The notes beneath the pieces are model-generated. The model saw only the letters and a program-made list of their open reading frames with translations. It was not told the origin of the DNA and made no database searches. A stretch of DNA of 64,000 nt from assembly GCA_022394755.1 (NCBI GenBank), contig JAGFCA010000006.1, positions 1 to 64,000 of the forward strand. The letters run 5' to 3'. The translations under genes and the position numbers were made by a program. The stretch's first letter is position 1, and each line of letters begins with the position of its first letter. This DNA is from Candidatus Poribacteria bacterium (GTDB lineage Bacteria; Poribacteria; WGA-4E; WGA-3G). Shown here piece after piece: positions 18,583-27,607 of this stretch.

Positions 18583-18947
18583 AGGTTATTTCCTCATGTT
18601 TCAATTTTATTCTTAATTGATAAGAATTGCATCAATATTGGGCATAATTTTTATACTCTATGATTGATCTATACATTAATTTCAATTGACGATGTTGTTT
18701 AATTGAGATGTTGAGTGACCTTCTTTCTAAATTTCTCTTAACCCCATCTTACCATATTGTAAACCTACCTACAATTGAAATCTGGATCTTAGAAACCTGT
18801 AATACAATACCCTACGAATTATTATCTATTTTTATTATCAGGATTATACAATATCAGTAAGTTCCAGAATATTCTGAATTACGATTTATTTCAATGTTCA
18901 CTCAAGATAGTTAGGAGAATTGTTAAGAGAGAAGTATATCGGATTTG
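18583..18947. other. Intergenic, no feature seen
   Basis: About 365 A+T-rich bases upstream of the thioredoxin gene and downstream of the methyltransferase gene. I see no ORF, strong hairpin or repeat match here. Confidence 0.4.
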
Positions 18948-20162
18948 CTATTTTTGACGGGAGATTTCAAAAAGGAGAATTCCTGCAGCTACACCGACAT
19001 TTAAAGAAGATTGTCCCGGTGCCATAGGAATCCTAATTATGTCAGAACACTTTTCCAATGTTTCAGGTAAAATTCCAGTGTATTCATTACCAACAATCAC
19101 TGCGTAGGGAAATGATAACTCTGTTTCATAGTAAACGTTATCTGTATTTGAAGTTGCCCCGCATACTTTCCATCCAGACCGAATTAACTCTTCAACTGCT
19201 GAAATTGTTGATGAACTATGGAATAACGGGAGACGACCGATCGCACCACGTGATGCACGTATACAATTCTTATGAAATGGACTACACCCGTCTCCACTGA
19301 TCAATACAGCTGAGACACCTGCAGCATCAGCTGTCCGTATTGTCATTCCTAAGTTATCTGGATTTTCAATGTTTTCTGCGATTAACAATGAACAATTTGG
19401 AGAATATTGTAGATTGAGTTGTTTTGTATCTAACAAAAATGGAGCGTAATTGTAATGTATTGAAGCCAGTATTGTTGGAACTGGACGGGTTGTTGTGATT
19501 GACCCCATAACACCATCGTTGACATTATAGATGGAGATATTATCTGATGATGCCTTGTTTAGAAAAGTTATTCCATCCTGAGATGTAATATATTTGGAGG
19601 TATATATTATAGATTCTATTGGTAAACCATCCTTGAATGCCCGGGTAACCAATAATTCACCTTCTACTAAGAATTGATTTAATTCAATTCTCTCTTTTTC
19701 TTTTGATAGTCTTCGTATATCTGCGATAATTGTGTCTTTTTTCTTTTCTACAACCCTATTTTCTGCAGTACCTTGGCTTCCTTGTTTTATACCTTGGATT
19801 ATCTGACCATTTTTAGATTTAATCTTATTATATATTAATATGTCTTTACTTCTATCTATCATCCAAGGTTTGGTGGATGAAAAATTACCTTTACAGGATC
19901 TTGGAAATTTCAGTAGTAATTCTCGTAGACTCCGTTCAGTATTAGCACATAATATGACATTATAATCGGTATCGTCCTCTTGTTCTGGAAGAAGAATCAT
20001 CACTCCTTCTATTTCCTTCCATCCAGATGTATAAACCTTATAGTCAATATCCCAACTTCCTGTACGAATGAAGTTTTGATAGGATTGTTTAAATCTATTT
20101 ATCCACTCACAATCTGAGTTTGAATTATCTAAGAATGTTATAACTTGTTTGTAGTTTACCAA
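18948..20162 (-). CDS. TrmH/SpoU-family RNA 2'-O-methyltransferase with N-terminal extension
   Basis: The C-terminal two thirds are a SpoU-type methyltransferase. A substrate-binding domain starts at about residue 147 (IRRLSKEKERIELNQFLVEGE). The SPOUT knot follows, with motif 1 AENIENPDNLGMTIRTADAAG, motif 2 VIVGNEYTGILPETLEKC and motif 3 IPMAPGQSSLNVGVAAGILLFE. It should methylate a ribose in rRNA or tRNA using S-adenosylmethionine. The first 140 residues have no family I recognise. The start is a TTG directly after an in-frame stop, with no good ribosome site, so the true start could lie further in. A block of tandem repeats lies immediately upstream. Confidence 0.85.
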   Translation of the reverse strand: MVNYKQVITFLDNSNSDCEWINRFKQSYQNFIRTGSWDIDYKVYTSGWKEIEGVMILLPEQEDDTDYNVILCANTERSLRELLLKFPRSCKGNFSSTKPWMIDRSKDILIYNKIKSKNGQIIQGIKQGSQGTAENRVVEKKKDTIIADIRRLSKEKERIELNQFLVEGELLVTRAFKDGLPIESIIYTSKYITSQDGITFLNKASSDNISIYNVNDGVMGSITTTRPVPTILASIHYNYAPFLLDTKQLNLQYSPNCSLLIAENIENPDNLGMTIRTADAAGVSAVLISGDGCSPFHKNCIRASRGAIGRLPLFHSSSTISAVEELIRSGWKVCGATSNTDNVYYETELSFPYAVIVGNEYTGILPETLEKCSDIIRIPMAPGQSSLNVGVAAGILLFEISRQK

Positions 20163-20199
20163 TTAAATCAGGACAATAAGTTGGATGTCCTACCTCTTT

Positions 20200-20681
20200 A
20201 CTAAACTTTAGACAGTTTTAAGGAATACACATTTCGCCCCACTGGGTTACCTATAAGATATCACAAATTAGTTTCTACAGTTTAGATTTGTCTGAGAAAC
20301 ATTGAGAAAAATCAGAATACTTCAAAATGTAGATCTGCATATAACTAAACTTTGGACAGGTTTAAGGAATACACATTTCGCCCGCTGGGGCTCGGTTTTG
20401 GGTGAAGTATGGAGTTTCTACATACATTTCACCCCGCTGGGGCTACCTATAAGATATCACAAATTAATTTCTACAGTTTAGATTTGTCTGAGAAACGTTG
20501 AGAAAAATCAGAATACTTCAAAATGTAGATCTGCATATAACTATACTTTGGACAGTTATTAAGGAATACACATTTCGCCCCACTGGGTTACCTATAAGAT
20601 ATCACAAATTAGTTTCTACAGTTTAGATTTGTCTGAGAAACATTGAGAAAAATCAGAATACTTCAAAAATGTAGATCTGCC
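20200..20681. repeat. Three tandem repeat units with GCCCC/GGGGC hairpins
   Basis: Three near-identical units run about 20200-20342, 20343-20538 and 20539-20681. Each begins actaaactttggacag, passes ggaatacacatttcgccc..ctggg, and ends ttcaaaatgtagatctgc. The middle unit is about 50 bases longer because it carries two hairpins (gcccgctggggc and accccgctggggc). The block fills the gap between the methyltransferase start and the prenyltransferase stop. No gene is contained. The hairpin belongs to the family seen at 5426 and 53744. Confidence 0.88.
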
Positions 20682-20712
20682 TAACAGTAATTGCCCAAAC
20701 TACAGTACCTCT

Positions 20713-21567
20713 TTATATCTTCAAAATTGATCCAAAATAGATTGCACCTAATCCGAAAAAGATGTCCCATTTCATACACCTTTGTATCAAAGCACAATTA
20801 TTTTTTGACGAATCCTTCCAAAGCCTTAGACCTAAATATAATAGTATTATATCAACAGAAAATATTATCAGAAGTAAATAATGCCAAGAATAATAACCAA
20901 GTATATATGGTATTGGACTAAAAATAATAACAAAACCCATAAAACCCAATGCGGTATAAACAGCCAGTCTTGTATCTATAGTTGCTAATGTTCTGACTTG
21001 AGTTTTATGGTCACCTTCTATGTCTTCAATATCTTTAACAATTTCCCGTGCAGTCGTAAATAGAAATGCAAATATCGCTGGAATGATAGTACCGTTAATA
21101 GTTCCAATTGCGACTCCTCCTGAAATAAAGGTAATGGCAGTCAAACAACTAACTATTATGTTTCCTAAAAAAGGAGTTCTCTTAAACCATTTTGCATAAA
21201 GCAAAAGCAACAGAGTAACAATAATTGCAATATAGAATGCATAGATATTGATATATAATCCTATTAGAATTCCAATACTCATTAGAATCATAGAAAATAT
21301 CAATGCCTGATTTCTACTAATCCTACCCGATGGTATAGGTCTATTAGGTTTATTAATCCTGTCTGTTGAATAATCACAATAATCATTAATTGCGTTTCCA
21401 GCAGATAATAATAGTAAGGAGGCTATTGATACAAGAACGAGTCGGATATCAATGATGTTCGTGAAGGCAGCTTGGACGGCAAAAATACCTCCTAACCATG
21501 CTGAAATAAAAGCGATTACCCCATTCAACGGACGTGCCAATTCAACATACGATAGAATGTGTTTCAT
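20713..21567 (-). CDS. UbiA-family prenyltransferase, geranylgeranylglycerol-phosphate type
   Basis: This 284-residue integral membrane protein has about eight hydrophobic segments and the two Asp-rich UbiA motifs: NAINDYCDYSTDRINKPNRP at about 62-81 and DIEDIEGDHKT in the second half. The short size, the start ELARPLNGVIAFISAWLGG and the motif forms resemble geranylgeranylglycerol-phosphate geranylgeranyltransferases. These enzymes make archaeal-type ether lipids, but relatives also occur in FCB-group bacteria. Menaquinone or other quinone prenylation is the alternative. No partner lipid or quinone gene is adjacent. Confidence 0.8.
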   Translation of the reverse strand: MKHILSYVELARPLNGVIAFISAWLGGIFAVQAAFTNIIDIRLVLVSIASLLLLSAGNAINDYCDYSTDRINKPNRPIPSGRISRNQALIFSMILMSIGILIGLYINIYAFYIAIIVTLLLLLYAKWFKRTPFLGNIIVSCLTAITFISGGVAIGTINGTIIPAIFAFLFTTAREIVKDIEDIEGDHKTQVRTLATIDTRLAVYTALGFMGFVIIFSPIPYILGYYSWHYLLLIIFSVDIILLYLGLRLWKDSSKNNCALIQRCMKWDIFFGLGAIYFGSILKI

Positions 21568-21678
21568 ATCAAACTATAAAATGTGTATAATTCTTATATA
21601 TAATAATGGAATATGATGGTGAAAAGCGTAGGATTTGTGACGGTGTAATGAAGTGATGGATGTTGGGTTTGTAGGATA

Positions 21679-22740
21679 TTAGTTTTCTGTATGTTCAATA
21701 GCTTTTAGCTTTTCTTCAAGTTCTACCACCTTTTCTTGTAGTTGTTTGAACCCCCGCATAAGTTCCGGTAATTTCCGATTTGCTGCCTGAAATCTTAATT
21801 CCTGTTTATGTGGACGTGCCGGGAAACCGGAAAGTTGACTATTTGGGGGAGTATCTTTAGTGATAGCAGATTTTGCAAATAAAACACTATTTTCACCTAC
21901 CGATAAATGTCCCACTACCCCTGATTGTCCAGCAATGTTTACCCTATCTCCAAGAGTACTACTTCCTGCCATCCCAGATTGTGCAGCTAAACAACAGTCT
22001 TTACCGATAACTACATTATGAGCAATTTGAACAAGATTGTCGAGTTTTGTGCCACTCTTAATCAGTGTTTCAGCAATAGTTGCACGATCAATTGTGGTAT
22101 TTGCACCGATTTCTACATTATCCTCAATCACAACAGTCCCAATTTGTGGAATTTTGTAGGGACTGTTATTAGACGGATCTGGCGTAAAACCAAATCCATC
22201 ACTACCGATTACAGCACCACAATGTATGATAACATTATCCCCAATAGTCACATTTTCTCGTATACTCACTTGTGAATATATCAATCCGTTTTTACCTATT
22301 TTTGTATCTGGACCAATATATACATGAGGTTTAATAATTGTCTCATCCCCAATTTCCACATTATCGGCAATTACAGAAAAAGGTTCAATAGTTACACCCT
22401 CACCGAAAGAGACGTTTTCACCAATAATTACTGATTCATGTATCCCTGTCTGAGGTTTAGTATCAGCATTCCATGCAAACAATTCCAGAGCTTTCACAAA
22501 ACCCCAATATGGATTATCAACACATATTGTAGCTATCCCATTGCCTGATACTCCTCGTCCGATGATAATTGCTGATGCTTGAGTTGTAGCTATAGCACTA
22601 AGATATTTTGTATTTGCAACGAAGGTAATTTGGTTTGGTTCTGCATCTTTAATACCAGATACACCCGTAATTTCAATCTCTCCATCCCCAGAAAGATCCC
22701 CTCCAAGGTGTTTACATATATCTTTGAGTTTAATACTCAT
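21679..22740 (-). CDS. lpxD: UDP-3-O-acylglucosamine N-acyltransferase LpxD
   Basis: The 353-residue product has the LpxD order: an N-terminal uridine-binding domain (ITGVSGIKDAEPNQITFVANTKYL), a left-handed beta-helix of hexapeptide repeats from about residue 105 (VIIGENVSFGEGVTIEP and on), and a helical C-terminus (LMRGFKQLQEKVVELEEKLKA). The catalytic His is in QIAHNVVIG. It adds the N-linked hydroxyacyl chain in lipid A synthesis, so the cell should make lipid A. It lies directly downstream of ompH and bamA, the conserved envelope gene order. Confidence 0.95.
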   Translation of the reverse strand: MSIKLKDICKHLGGDLSGDGEIEITGVSGIKDAEPNQITFVANTKYLSAIATTQASAIIIGRGVSGNGIATICVDNPYWGFVKALELFAWNADTKPQTGIHESVIIGENVSFGEGVTIEPFSVIADNVEIGDETIIKPHVYIGPDTKIGKNGLIYSQVSIRENVTIGDNVIIHCGAVIGSDGFGFTPDPSNNSPYKIPQIGTVVIEDNVEIGANTTIDRATIAETLIKSGTKLDNLVQIAHNVVIGKDCCLAAQSGMAGSSTLGDRVNIAGQSGVVGHLSVGENSVLFAKSAITKDTPPNSQLSGFPARPHKQELRFQAANRKLPELMRGFKQLQEKVVELEEKLKAIEHTEN

Positions 22741-22777
22741 ATTTTTACCTCGTAATGACGGATGTAATGTCTAAAAT

Positions 22778-23326
22778 CTATTCTTTTTCAGGAACTTTAT
22801 CTACATTATTTTCTACTGGTGTACGATTAATAGTATCAATAAGGCTTTGTGTGATATCAAACTCCTCATTGAAATATAGTGCAGCTTGCTTGCTAATAAT
22901 CAGATCGTAATTTTGTTCTTTACCAACCTTCTTTATCAAATCTTCAATTTCTTTTAGGATAGGTTCCATAAGTTCCTTCTGCTTATCCATCAGAGCTTGT
23001 TCACCCGTTTGTCTTTCACGAAGGAATTCATCCTCTTTTGTTTTAATTTGGTTTTGCAGTTCTTCAGTCTGAGGTTTCTCAAGAAATAGTTCCGTTTTAG
23101 TCAATTTTTCTTGTAAAGTCCTAATTTCTCCAACTAAGCCTTCAAGTTTATCTCTTAGTCGCTTATCTGCTGTCTGTAAAATCTCATTTGCATCCTTAAA
23201 TTTTCCGTAATTATCAAGAACAAACTGTGTGTCAACCACACCAAATTTAAAACTTTCTTGTCCAATACTACCACTCAACATACTAAACAGCATAATTGAG
23301 CATAAAATCAACACATACCTTTTCAT
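22778..23326 (-). CDS. OmpH/Skp-family periplasmic chaperone
   Basis: The 182-residue product has a signal peptide (MKRYVLILCSIMLFSMLSGSIG) followed by FKFGVVDTQFVLDNYGKFKDA. Next comes a long charged helical region (residues about 45-130) predicted to form the coiled-coil tentacles, and a C-terminal DLIISKQAALYFNEEFDIT strand that closes the trimer body. Skp holds unfolded outer-membrane proteins in the periplasm for delivery to BamA, which is encoded just upstream. Confidence 0.92.
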   Translation of the reverse strand: MKRYVLILCSIMLFSMLSGSIGQESFKFGVVDTQFVLDNYGKFKDANEILQTADKRLRDKLEGLVGEIRTLQEKLTKTELFLEKPQTEELQNQIKTKEDEFLRERQTGEQALMDKQKELMEPILKEIEDLIKKVGKEQNYDLIISKQAALYFNEEFDITQSLIDTINRTPVENNVDKVPEKE

Positions 23327-23413
23327 ATTTAGTCCTTTTATAGCAGACCACTATATAATAGTATTCTGCTTCGTGATAAAATAATTAGAATAATAAACCA
23401 AGTAAGTAAATTC

Positions 23414-25861
23414 CTAAAATCCTGGTCCAATAGTAAAATAAAATCTTCCTTGTGGAGGTCTATTTTGTCTATCAAATGCATACCCCCACCCAAAGCGAGC
23501 TAACATACCTAACATTTGTAATCGTGCTTCCACACCTGCACCACGTTTTAGATTAATTTGGTTAAATGGATTCATTACTGATTCATCCCAAACCTGTCCA
23601 ACATCGAAGAAAAGCGCGGTTGTGAGTTGCGGTGAAACAGGTATACGATACTCGAAATTAGCAAAAAACACTTTGTTTCCACCAACAGGATTAAAATCTC
23701 CATTTTCATCTGGATCCGGATAAATCTCCCAATCTTCATATCCTCTAATAGTATCAACCCCACCCAGATAGAATCTTTCGTAGAACAGATTTCGATTATC
23801 ACTACTTCTGCTAACCATATAACCAGCGCGTGAATGGAACGCAAAAACATGATTCCACCATGGATTATAAAATGAACCTACATCCACAGTATACTTTTGG
23901 AACTGGTTATCCGCCCCTAAGAGTCCACCTGAATATTCATAAGATATACTACTCGAAGTTCCACCCATTGGATCATATAGAGAAGTACGATAATCACGTG
24001 TATCTCGTCCGACAGCAAACAATATAGAACGCGTGGATCTATTTATAATCTCTCTATCGGGTGTATTGGCTTCTACATGTTCGTTTCTAAATCTTACAGA
24101 AAGGTCAATATCATAAGCAATTGGACGTCCGAGCGAAACAGATGCTCCTCTTGTTTCCCAAACGTATCGATCAGTTTCAAAGTTTTGGAATAGAGCTGTC
24201 CCCACAGTACTATAAGTCCTTCTAAAACGTCTGTTGTTATATATCCGTGCATTTAACCGAGTGGGAGTTCCAAAAATCCATGGCGAACCGAAACTTGCTT
24301 CAGCCGTATGATGATCACGTGTTCCTAACTCACCTTTTAGATGAACTCTATATGCTCTTCCAAATAAGTTATTTTGTCCAATCTCCGCAGTCCCAAAGAT
24401 TCCACCTTCGCTACCGTATCCTCCACCTACACTAAGTGTTCCTGTAGTAGGAGATTCTGCTATATTGACAACAAGATTCTTTCGGCTATCATTCCGTGTA
24501 TCACTTGGAACAAAATCTACTGCACGAATGAACGGTCCCATCTGGAAAAGTCTTTGACGAGCTTTACGAAGAACTTTAACATCAAGAAGTTGATCAGATT
24601 TTATATTTAACCAGTCAAGTTCGCGTCGAATTACATTCTCTTTTGTCTTTGCTAACCCTCGTATGGGAACATCGTCAATTATAATTACATCACCTTGATT
24701 GATATTCAATGCGATGTTAACCAATGCGTTAGCTTCATCATAGTAAGGAATAGGGTTGACTTCAGAGAGAAGGTATCCTTTATCAAGATATGATTGCTGT
24801 AGTTCAGCGATAGATTGTTCAAAAGTATCACGATTAAAAATCTCACCTTCAGCTGGATCAACCATCCCGCGGATCTTATCTTCTGAATAGACTGTTTTTT
24901 CACCCTTCTGAAGATTCACAGTATATGTACCAACAACGAATTGAGGACCTTCATCAACAGTAATGTCAAGCATGAGCCCAGTTTTATCTTCTGTAAAACG
25001 TTTCTCATATCCCAGAATTTTCACTTGAGCAAAACCGAGGTCTTGATAATAATTCCTTATATTTAGACTAATATCTTCTTCTTCAAAAAGGATTTCATCA
25101 AAGTGTTTTCCAATACGAGTCTTCATTTTTTTCTGAAGTTTTTTCGAGGTAATCTGGTCATTTCCAAGAAAGTTAATTTCAGTGATTCTAACACGCGGTC
25201 CTTCATTGATTTCGAAAGTGATGTGGTTAGTATTCTCTTCGTTATTAACATCATCATGTACTTGAATACTCACCAGATAATACCCTTTTTCATGGTAGAA
25301 TTGTCGGATAGCACGTTCACTCTCCCATCTTCGGCGATCACTATAAATTTCTGATCTCCGTAGGGTAATTGTATCCATTAGCTTACCTGTATCTAAGTCG
25401 TCGTTTCCAATTATAGTAATCCCTTCAAGTTTAGGACTCTCTATAAAAATAAAATGTATTACAAGTCCACTATCCGATGCAGGTTTGACATCAACCTTAA
25501 TATCTGAGAAAAAACCAGTATCTTTGTAAAGACTTTCAATATCCTTTGTAAGTATTTCAGAGGATACTTCTTGTCCAACTTGTGTCTGTATTAGAGTCTG
25601 TAACATTTCCTTACGCAAAGATTGTACACCAATAAAGTCTATTTCTTTTATCACTAATGATTCATCAACTATAGGAGTTTCAACTACAGAATTCTCCTCC
25701 TGACTAACCTCAGTTTCATTCTCTTGTGCCGTTTCAGTAGAAGCTTTTGGACCATATGTATTATCTTCTGATTGCCCAGCAAACGTATTGAAACATATAA
25801 ATGTAGAAAAAGTAATTATACTTATAATGAGTAGTTGAATAGATTGTCTTATAATATTCAT
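23414..25861 (-). CDS. bamA: Outer-membrane protein assembly factor BamA
   Basis: The ATG at 25861 has AAGGAGG 9 bases upstream and opens a signal peptide (MNIIRQSIQLLIISIITF...), so I prefer it to the longer frame from 25906. Five POTRA domains fill about residues 65-470, each opening with a pattern such as IKEIDFIGVQSLRK or ITEINFLGNDQITS. The C-terminal Omp85 barrel follows, with the loop-6 motif in DTIRGYEDWE and a terminal Phe after FYFTIGPG. The protein inserts beta-barrel proteins into the outer membrane. A low-complexity acidic stretch (ETAQENETEVSQEENS) lies between the signal peptide and POTRA 1. Confidence 0.95.
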   Translation of the reverse strand: MNIIRQSIQLLIISIITFSTFICFNTFAGQSEDNTYGPKASTETAQENETEVSQEENSVVETPIVDESLVIKEIDFIGVQSLRKEMLQTLIQTQVGQEVSSEILTKDIESLYKDTGFFSDIKVDVKPASDSGLVIHFIFIESPKLEGITIIGNDDLDTGKLMDTITLRRSEIYSDRRRWESERAIRQFYHEKGYYLVSIQVHDDVNNEENTNHITFEINEGPRVRITEINFLGNDQITSKKLQKKMKTRIGKHFDEILFEEEDISLNIRNYYQDLGFAQVKILGYEKRFTEDKTGLMLDITVDEGPQFVVGTYTVNLQKGEKTVYSEDKIRGMVDPAEGEIFNRDTFEQSIAELQQSYLDKGYLLSEVNPIPYYDEANALVNIALNINQGDVIIIDDVPIRGLAKTKENVIRRELDWLNIKSDQLLDVKVLRKARQRLFQMGPFIRAVDFVPSDTRNDSRKNLVVNIAESPTTGTLSVGGGYGSEGGIFGTAEIGQNNLFGRAYRVHLKGELGTRDHHTAEASFGSPWIFGTPTRLNARIYNNRRFRRTYSTVGTALFQNFETDRYVWETRGASVSLGRPIAYDIDLSVRFRNEHVEANTPDREIINRSTRSILFAVGRDTRDYRTSLYDPMGGTSSSISYEYSGGLLGADNQFQKYTVDVGSFYNPWWNHVFAFHSRAGYMVSRSSDNRNLFYERFYLGGVDTIRGYEDWEIYPDPDENGDFNPVGGNKVFFANFEYRIPVSPQLTTALFFDVGQVWDESVMNPFNQINLKRGAGVEARLQMLGMLARFGWGYAFDRQNRPPQGRFYFTIGPGF

Positions 25862-25927
25862 TTTCAAGTTCCTCCTTAAGCATTCGTGAGAATACATCAT
25901 TTTCATGTTTATTTAGTTTTATAGTGC

Positions 25928-26800
25928 TTAAGTATATATCGGTGTACCACTATTGTTTGCATATTGTCGAAATGCAGCGATTAATTTTTGCGTAACTATT
26001 CCAGGTTTTCCATTCCCAATAACTCTTTGATCCAGTTTTACAACTGGAATAACTTCAGCGGCAGTACCAGTTAAGAAACATTCATCAGCAATATATAAGT
26101 CATGGCGTGTAAAAACGCGTTCATGGATTTTGAAACCTGCTTCTTTTGCTAATTCGATAACACAGTTACGAGTAACACCTTCTAATATACCTATATGTTG
26201 CGGTGGAGTGATAATTTCTTCATTTTTTATGTAAAAAATATTATCTCCTGTACATTCAACTACATAACCATCATTATTTAACATCAAAGCTTCAACCGAT
26301 CCAGACTGTTTTGCCTCAATTTTTGCCAGAATATTGTTTAGATAATTTAGAGACTTAATTCGAGGATTAACTGCTTCAGGATAATTACGCCGAATAGAAG
26401 CAGTTACAATTTCTAAGCCGTGTTCATAGAAATTCTGCGGATACAATGTGATCTTATCGGCAATAATTATAACGGAAGGGGTTGGACATTTTTCTGGATC
26501 TAAACCTAAATCTCCTATACCCCGTGTTACAATTAAACGAATATACCCCTCATGAAGGTTATTTCGTCTAAGTGTTTCAAGCAGATTCTCCTTCATTTCT
26601 TCAATTGTTATTGGGATTTGCAACATAATCGATTTAGCGGAATCGAAAATTCTTTCCAAGTGTTCATCCAATTTGAAGACATTCCCATTATAGCTACGTA
26701 TCCCTTCAAAAACCCCGTCACCATAGAGTAATCCATGGTCGAACACGGAAATCTTTGCCTCCGAACGTGGTACAAATTCTCCGTCAAGATAGATCAACAT
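25928..26800 (-). CDS. ilvE: Branched-chain amino-acid aminotransferase
   Basis: The 290-residue product is a fold-type IV PLP enzyme. It has ISVFDHGLLYGDGVFEGIR near the N-terminus, the PLP lysine in NPRIKSLNYLNN at about 156, VECTGDNIFYIKN, and ILEGVTRNCVIELA. It transfers amino groups between glutamate and the keto acids of Leu, Ile and Val. D-amino-acid aminotransferase and ADC lyase share the fold, but the overall pattern fits IlvE best. It sits between lolD and bamA, 66 bases before the bamA start, and probably belongs to the same transcript though unrelated in function. Confidence 0.9.
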   Translation of the reverse strand: MLIYLDGEFVPRSEAKISVFDHGLLYGDGVFEGIRSYNGNVFKLDEHLERIFDSAKSIMLQIPITIEEMKENLLETLRRNNLHEGYIRLIVTRGIGDLGLDPEKCPTPSVIIIADKITLYPQNFYEHGLEIVTASIRRNYPEAVNPRIKSLNYLNNILAKIEAKQSGSVEALMLNNDGYVVECTGDNIFYIKNEEIITPPQHIGILEGVTRNCVIELAKEAGFKIHERVFTRHDLYIADECFLTGTAAEVIPVVKLDQRVIGNGKPGIVTQKLIAAFRQYANNSGTPIYT

Positions 26801-26836
26801 TCACAAAACCTTCCTGTATACAAATTATGAGTGTAG

Positions 26837-27565
26837 TTAGTATGAAATTTTTCCTTCAACAAGGTTTACAGTTCTGTTTGTTTGGTCTGATAATCGAGAA
26901 TCATGTGTTACAATAATAATAGTTTGATTAAGTTCTTCATTGACCCTTAGCAATATATCAAAGACCACTTCACTGGTAATATCGTCTATATTCCCAGTAG
27001 GTTCGTCAGCAAGAATAACTTTTGGTTCATTCATCAACGCTCTTGCAATTGCAACCCTTTGGCGTTCTCCACCAGATAGTTGACTTGGAAAATGTGTTAA
27101 TCTTTCTGAGAGACCAACACTTCCAAGCAAAGTTTCAGCTCTATCGTACATTTCGTTGCGAGTAAGCTGTCGTCCATCAGTATATCCTGATTTCCGATTG
27201 GAAATTAATTTACCCATTACTACATTTTCAAGAGCGTTAAATTCAGGTAGTAATTGATGAAACTGAAATACAAAACCGACAGAAGTATTTCTGAACTGTG
27301 TAAGTTCCCGTTCAGAATATGTGGTAATATCTTCGTCTTCATAATATATAGTACCAGATGTCGGACGATCAAGTGTACCAATTAAATGTAATAAGGTGCT
27401 TTTTCCTGCCCCTGACGCACCCATAATAGCCAAGATCTCTGATTTATCCACCTCAAGATCAACACCTCTTAAGACTTTTAGTTCAGAATCACCATCAAAG
27501 AACGATTTTTCTAAATTTACTACTCTTATTAGGCTTTCATTTTCGACTTTTATTAGGTTTTCCAT
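26837..27565 (-). CDS. lolD: LolD-type lipoprotein-release ABC ATPase
   Basis: The 242-residue ATP-binding subunit has Walker A GASGAGKST, the Q-loop in FVFQFHQLLPEFNALENV (typical of the LolD/MacB class), signature LSGGERQRVAIARAL and Walker B VILADEPTGNID. With the permease encoded directly upstream it should power release of outer-membrane lipoproteins from the inner membrane to LolA. The MacB or FtsE branch is less likely given the neighbouring LolC/E-type permease. Confidence 0.9.
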   Translation of the reverse strand: MENLIKVENESLIRVVNLEKSFFDGDSELKVLRGVDLEVDKSEILAIMGASGAGKSTLLHLIGTLDRPTSGTIYYEDEDITTYSERELTQFRNTSVGFVFQFHQLLPEFNALENVVMGKLISNRKSGYTDGRQLTRNEMYDRAETLLGSVGLSERLTHFPSQLSGGERQRVAIARALMNEPKVILADEPTGNIDDITSEVVFDILLRVNEELNQTIIIVTHDSRLSDQTNRTVNLVEGKISY

Positions 27566-27607
27566 CTCATCAATGTGTATATTAACTATATTCTAATATT
27601 ACTATAT

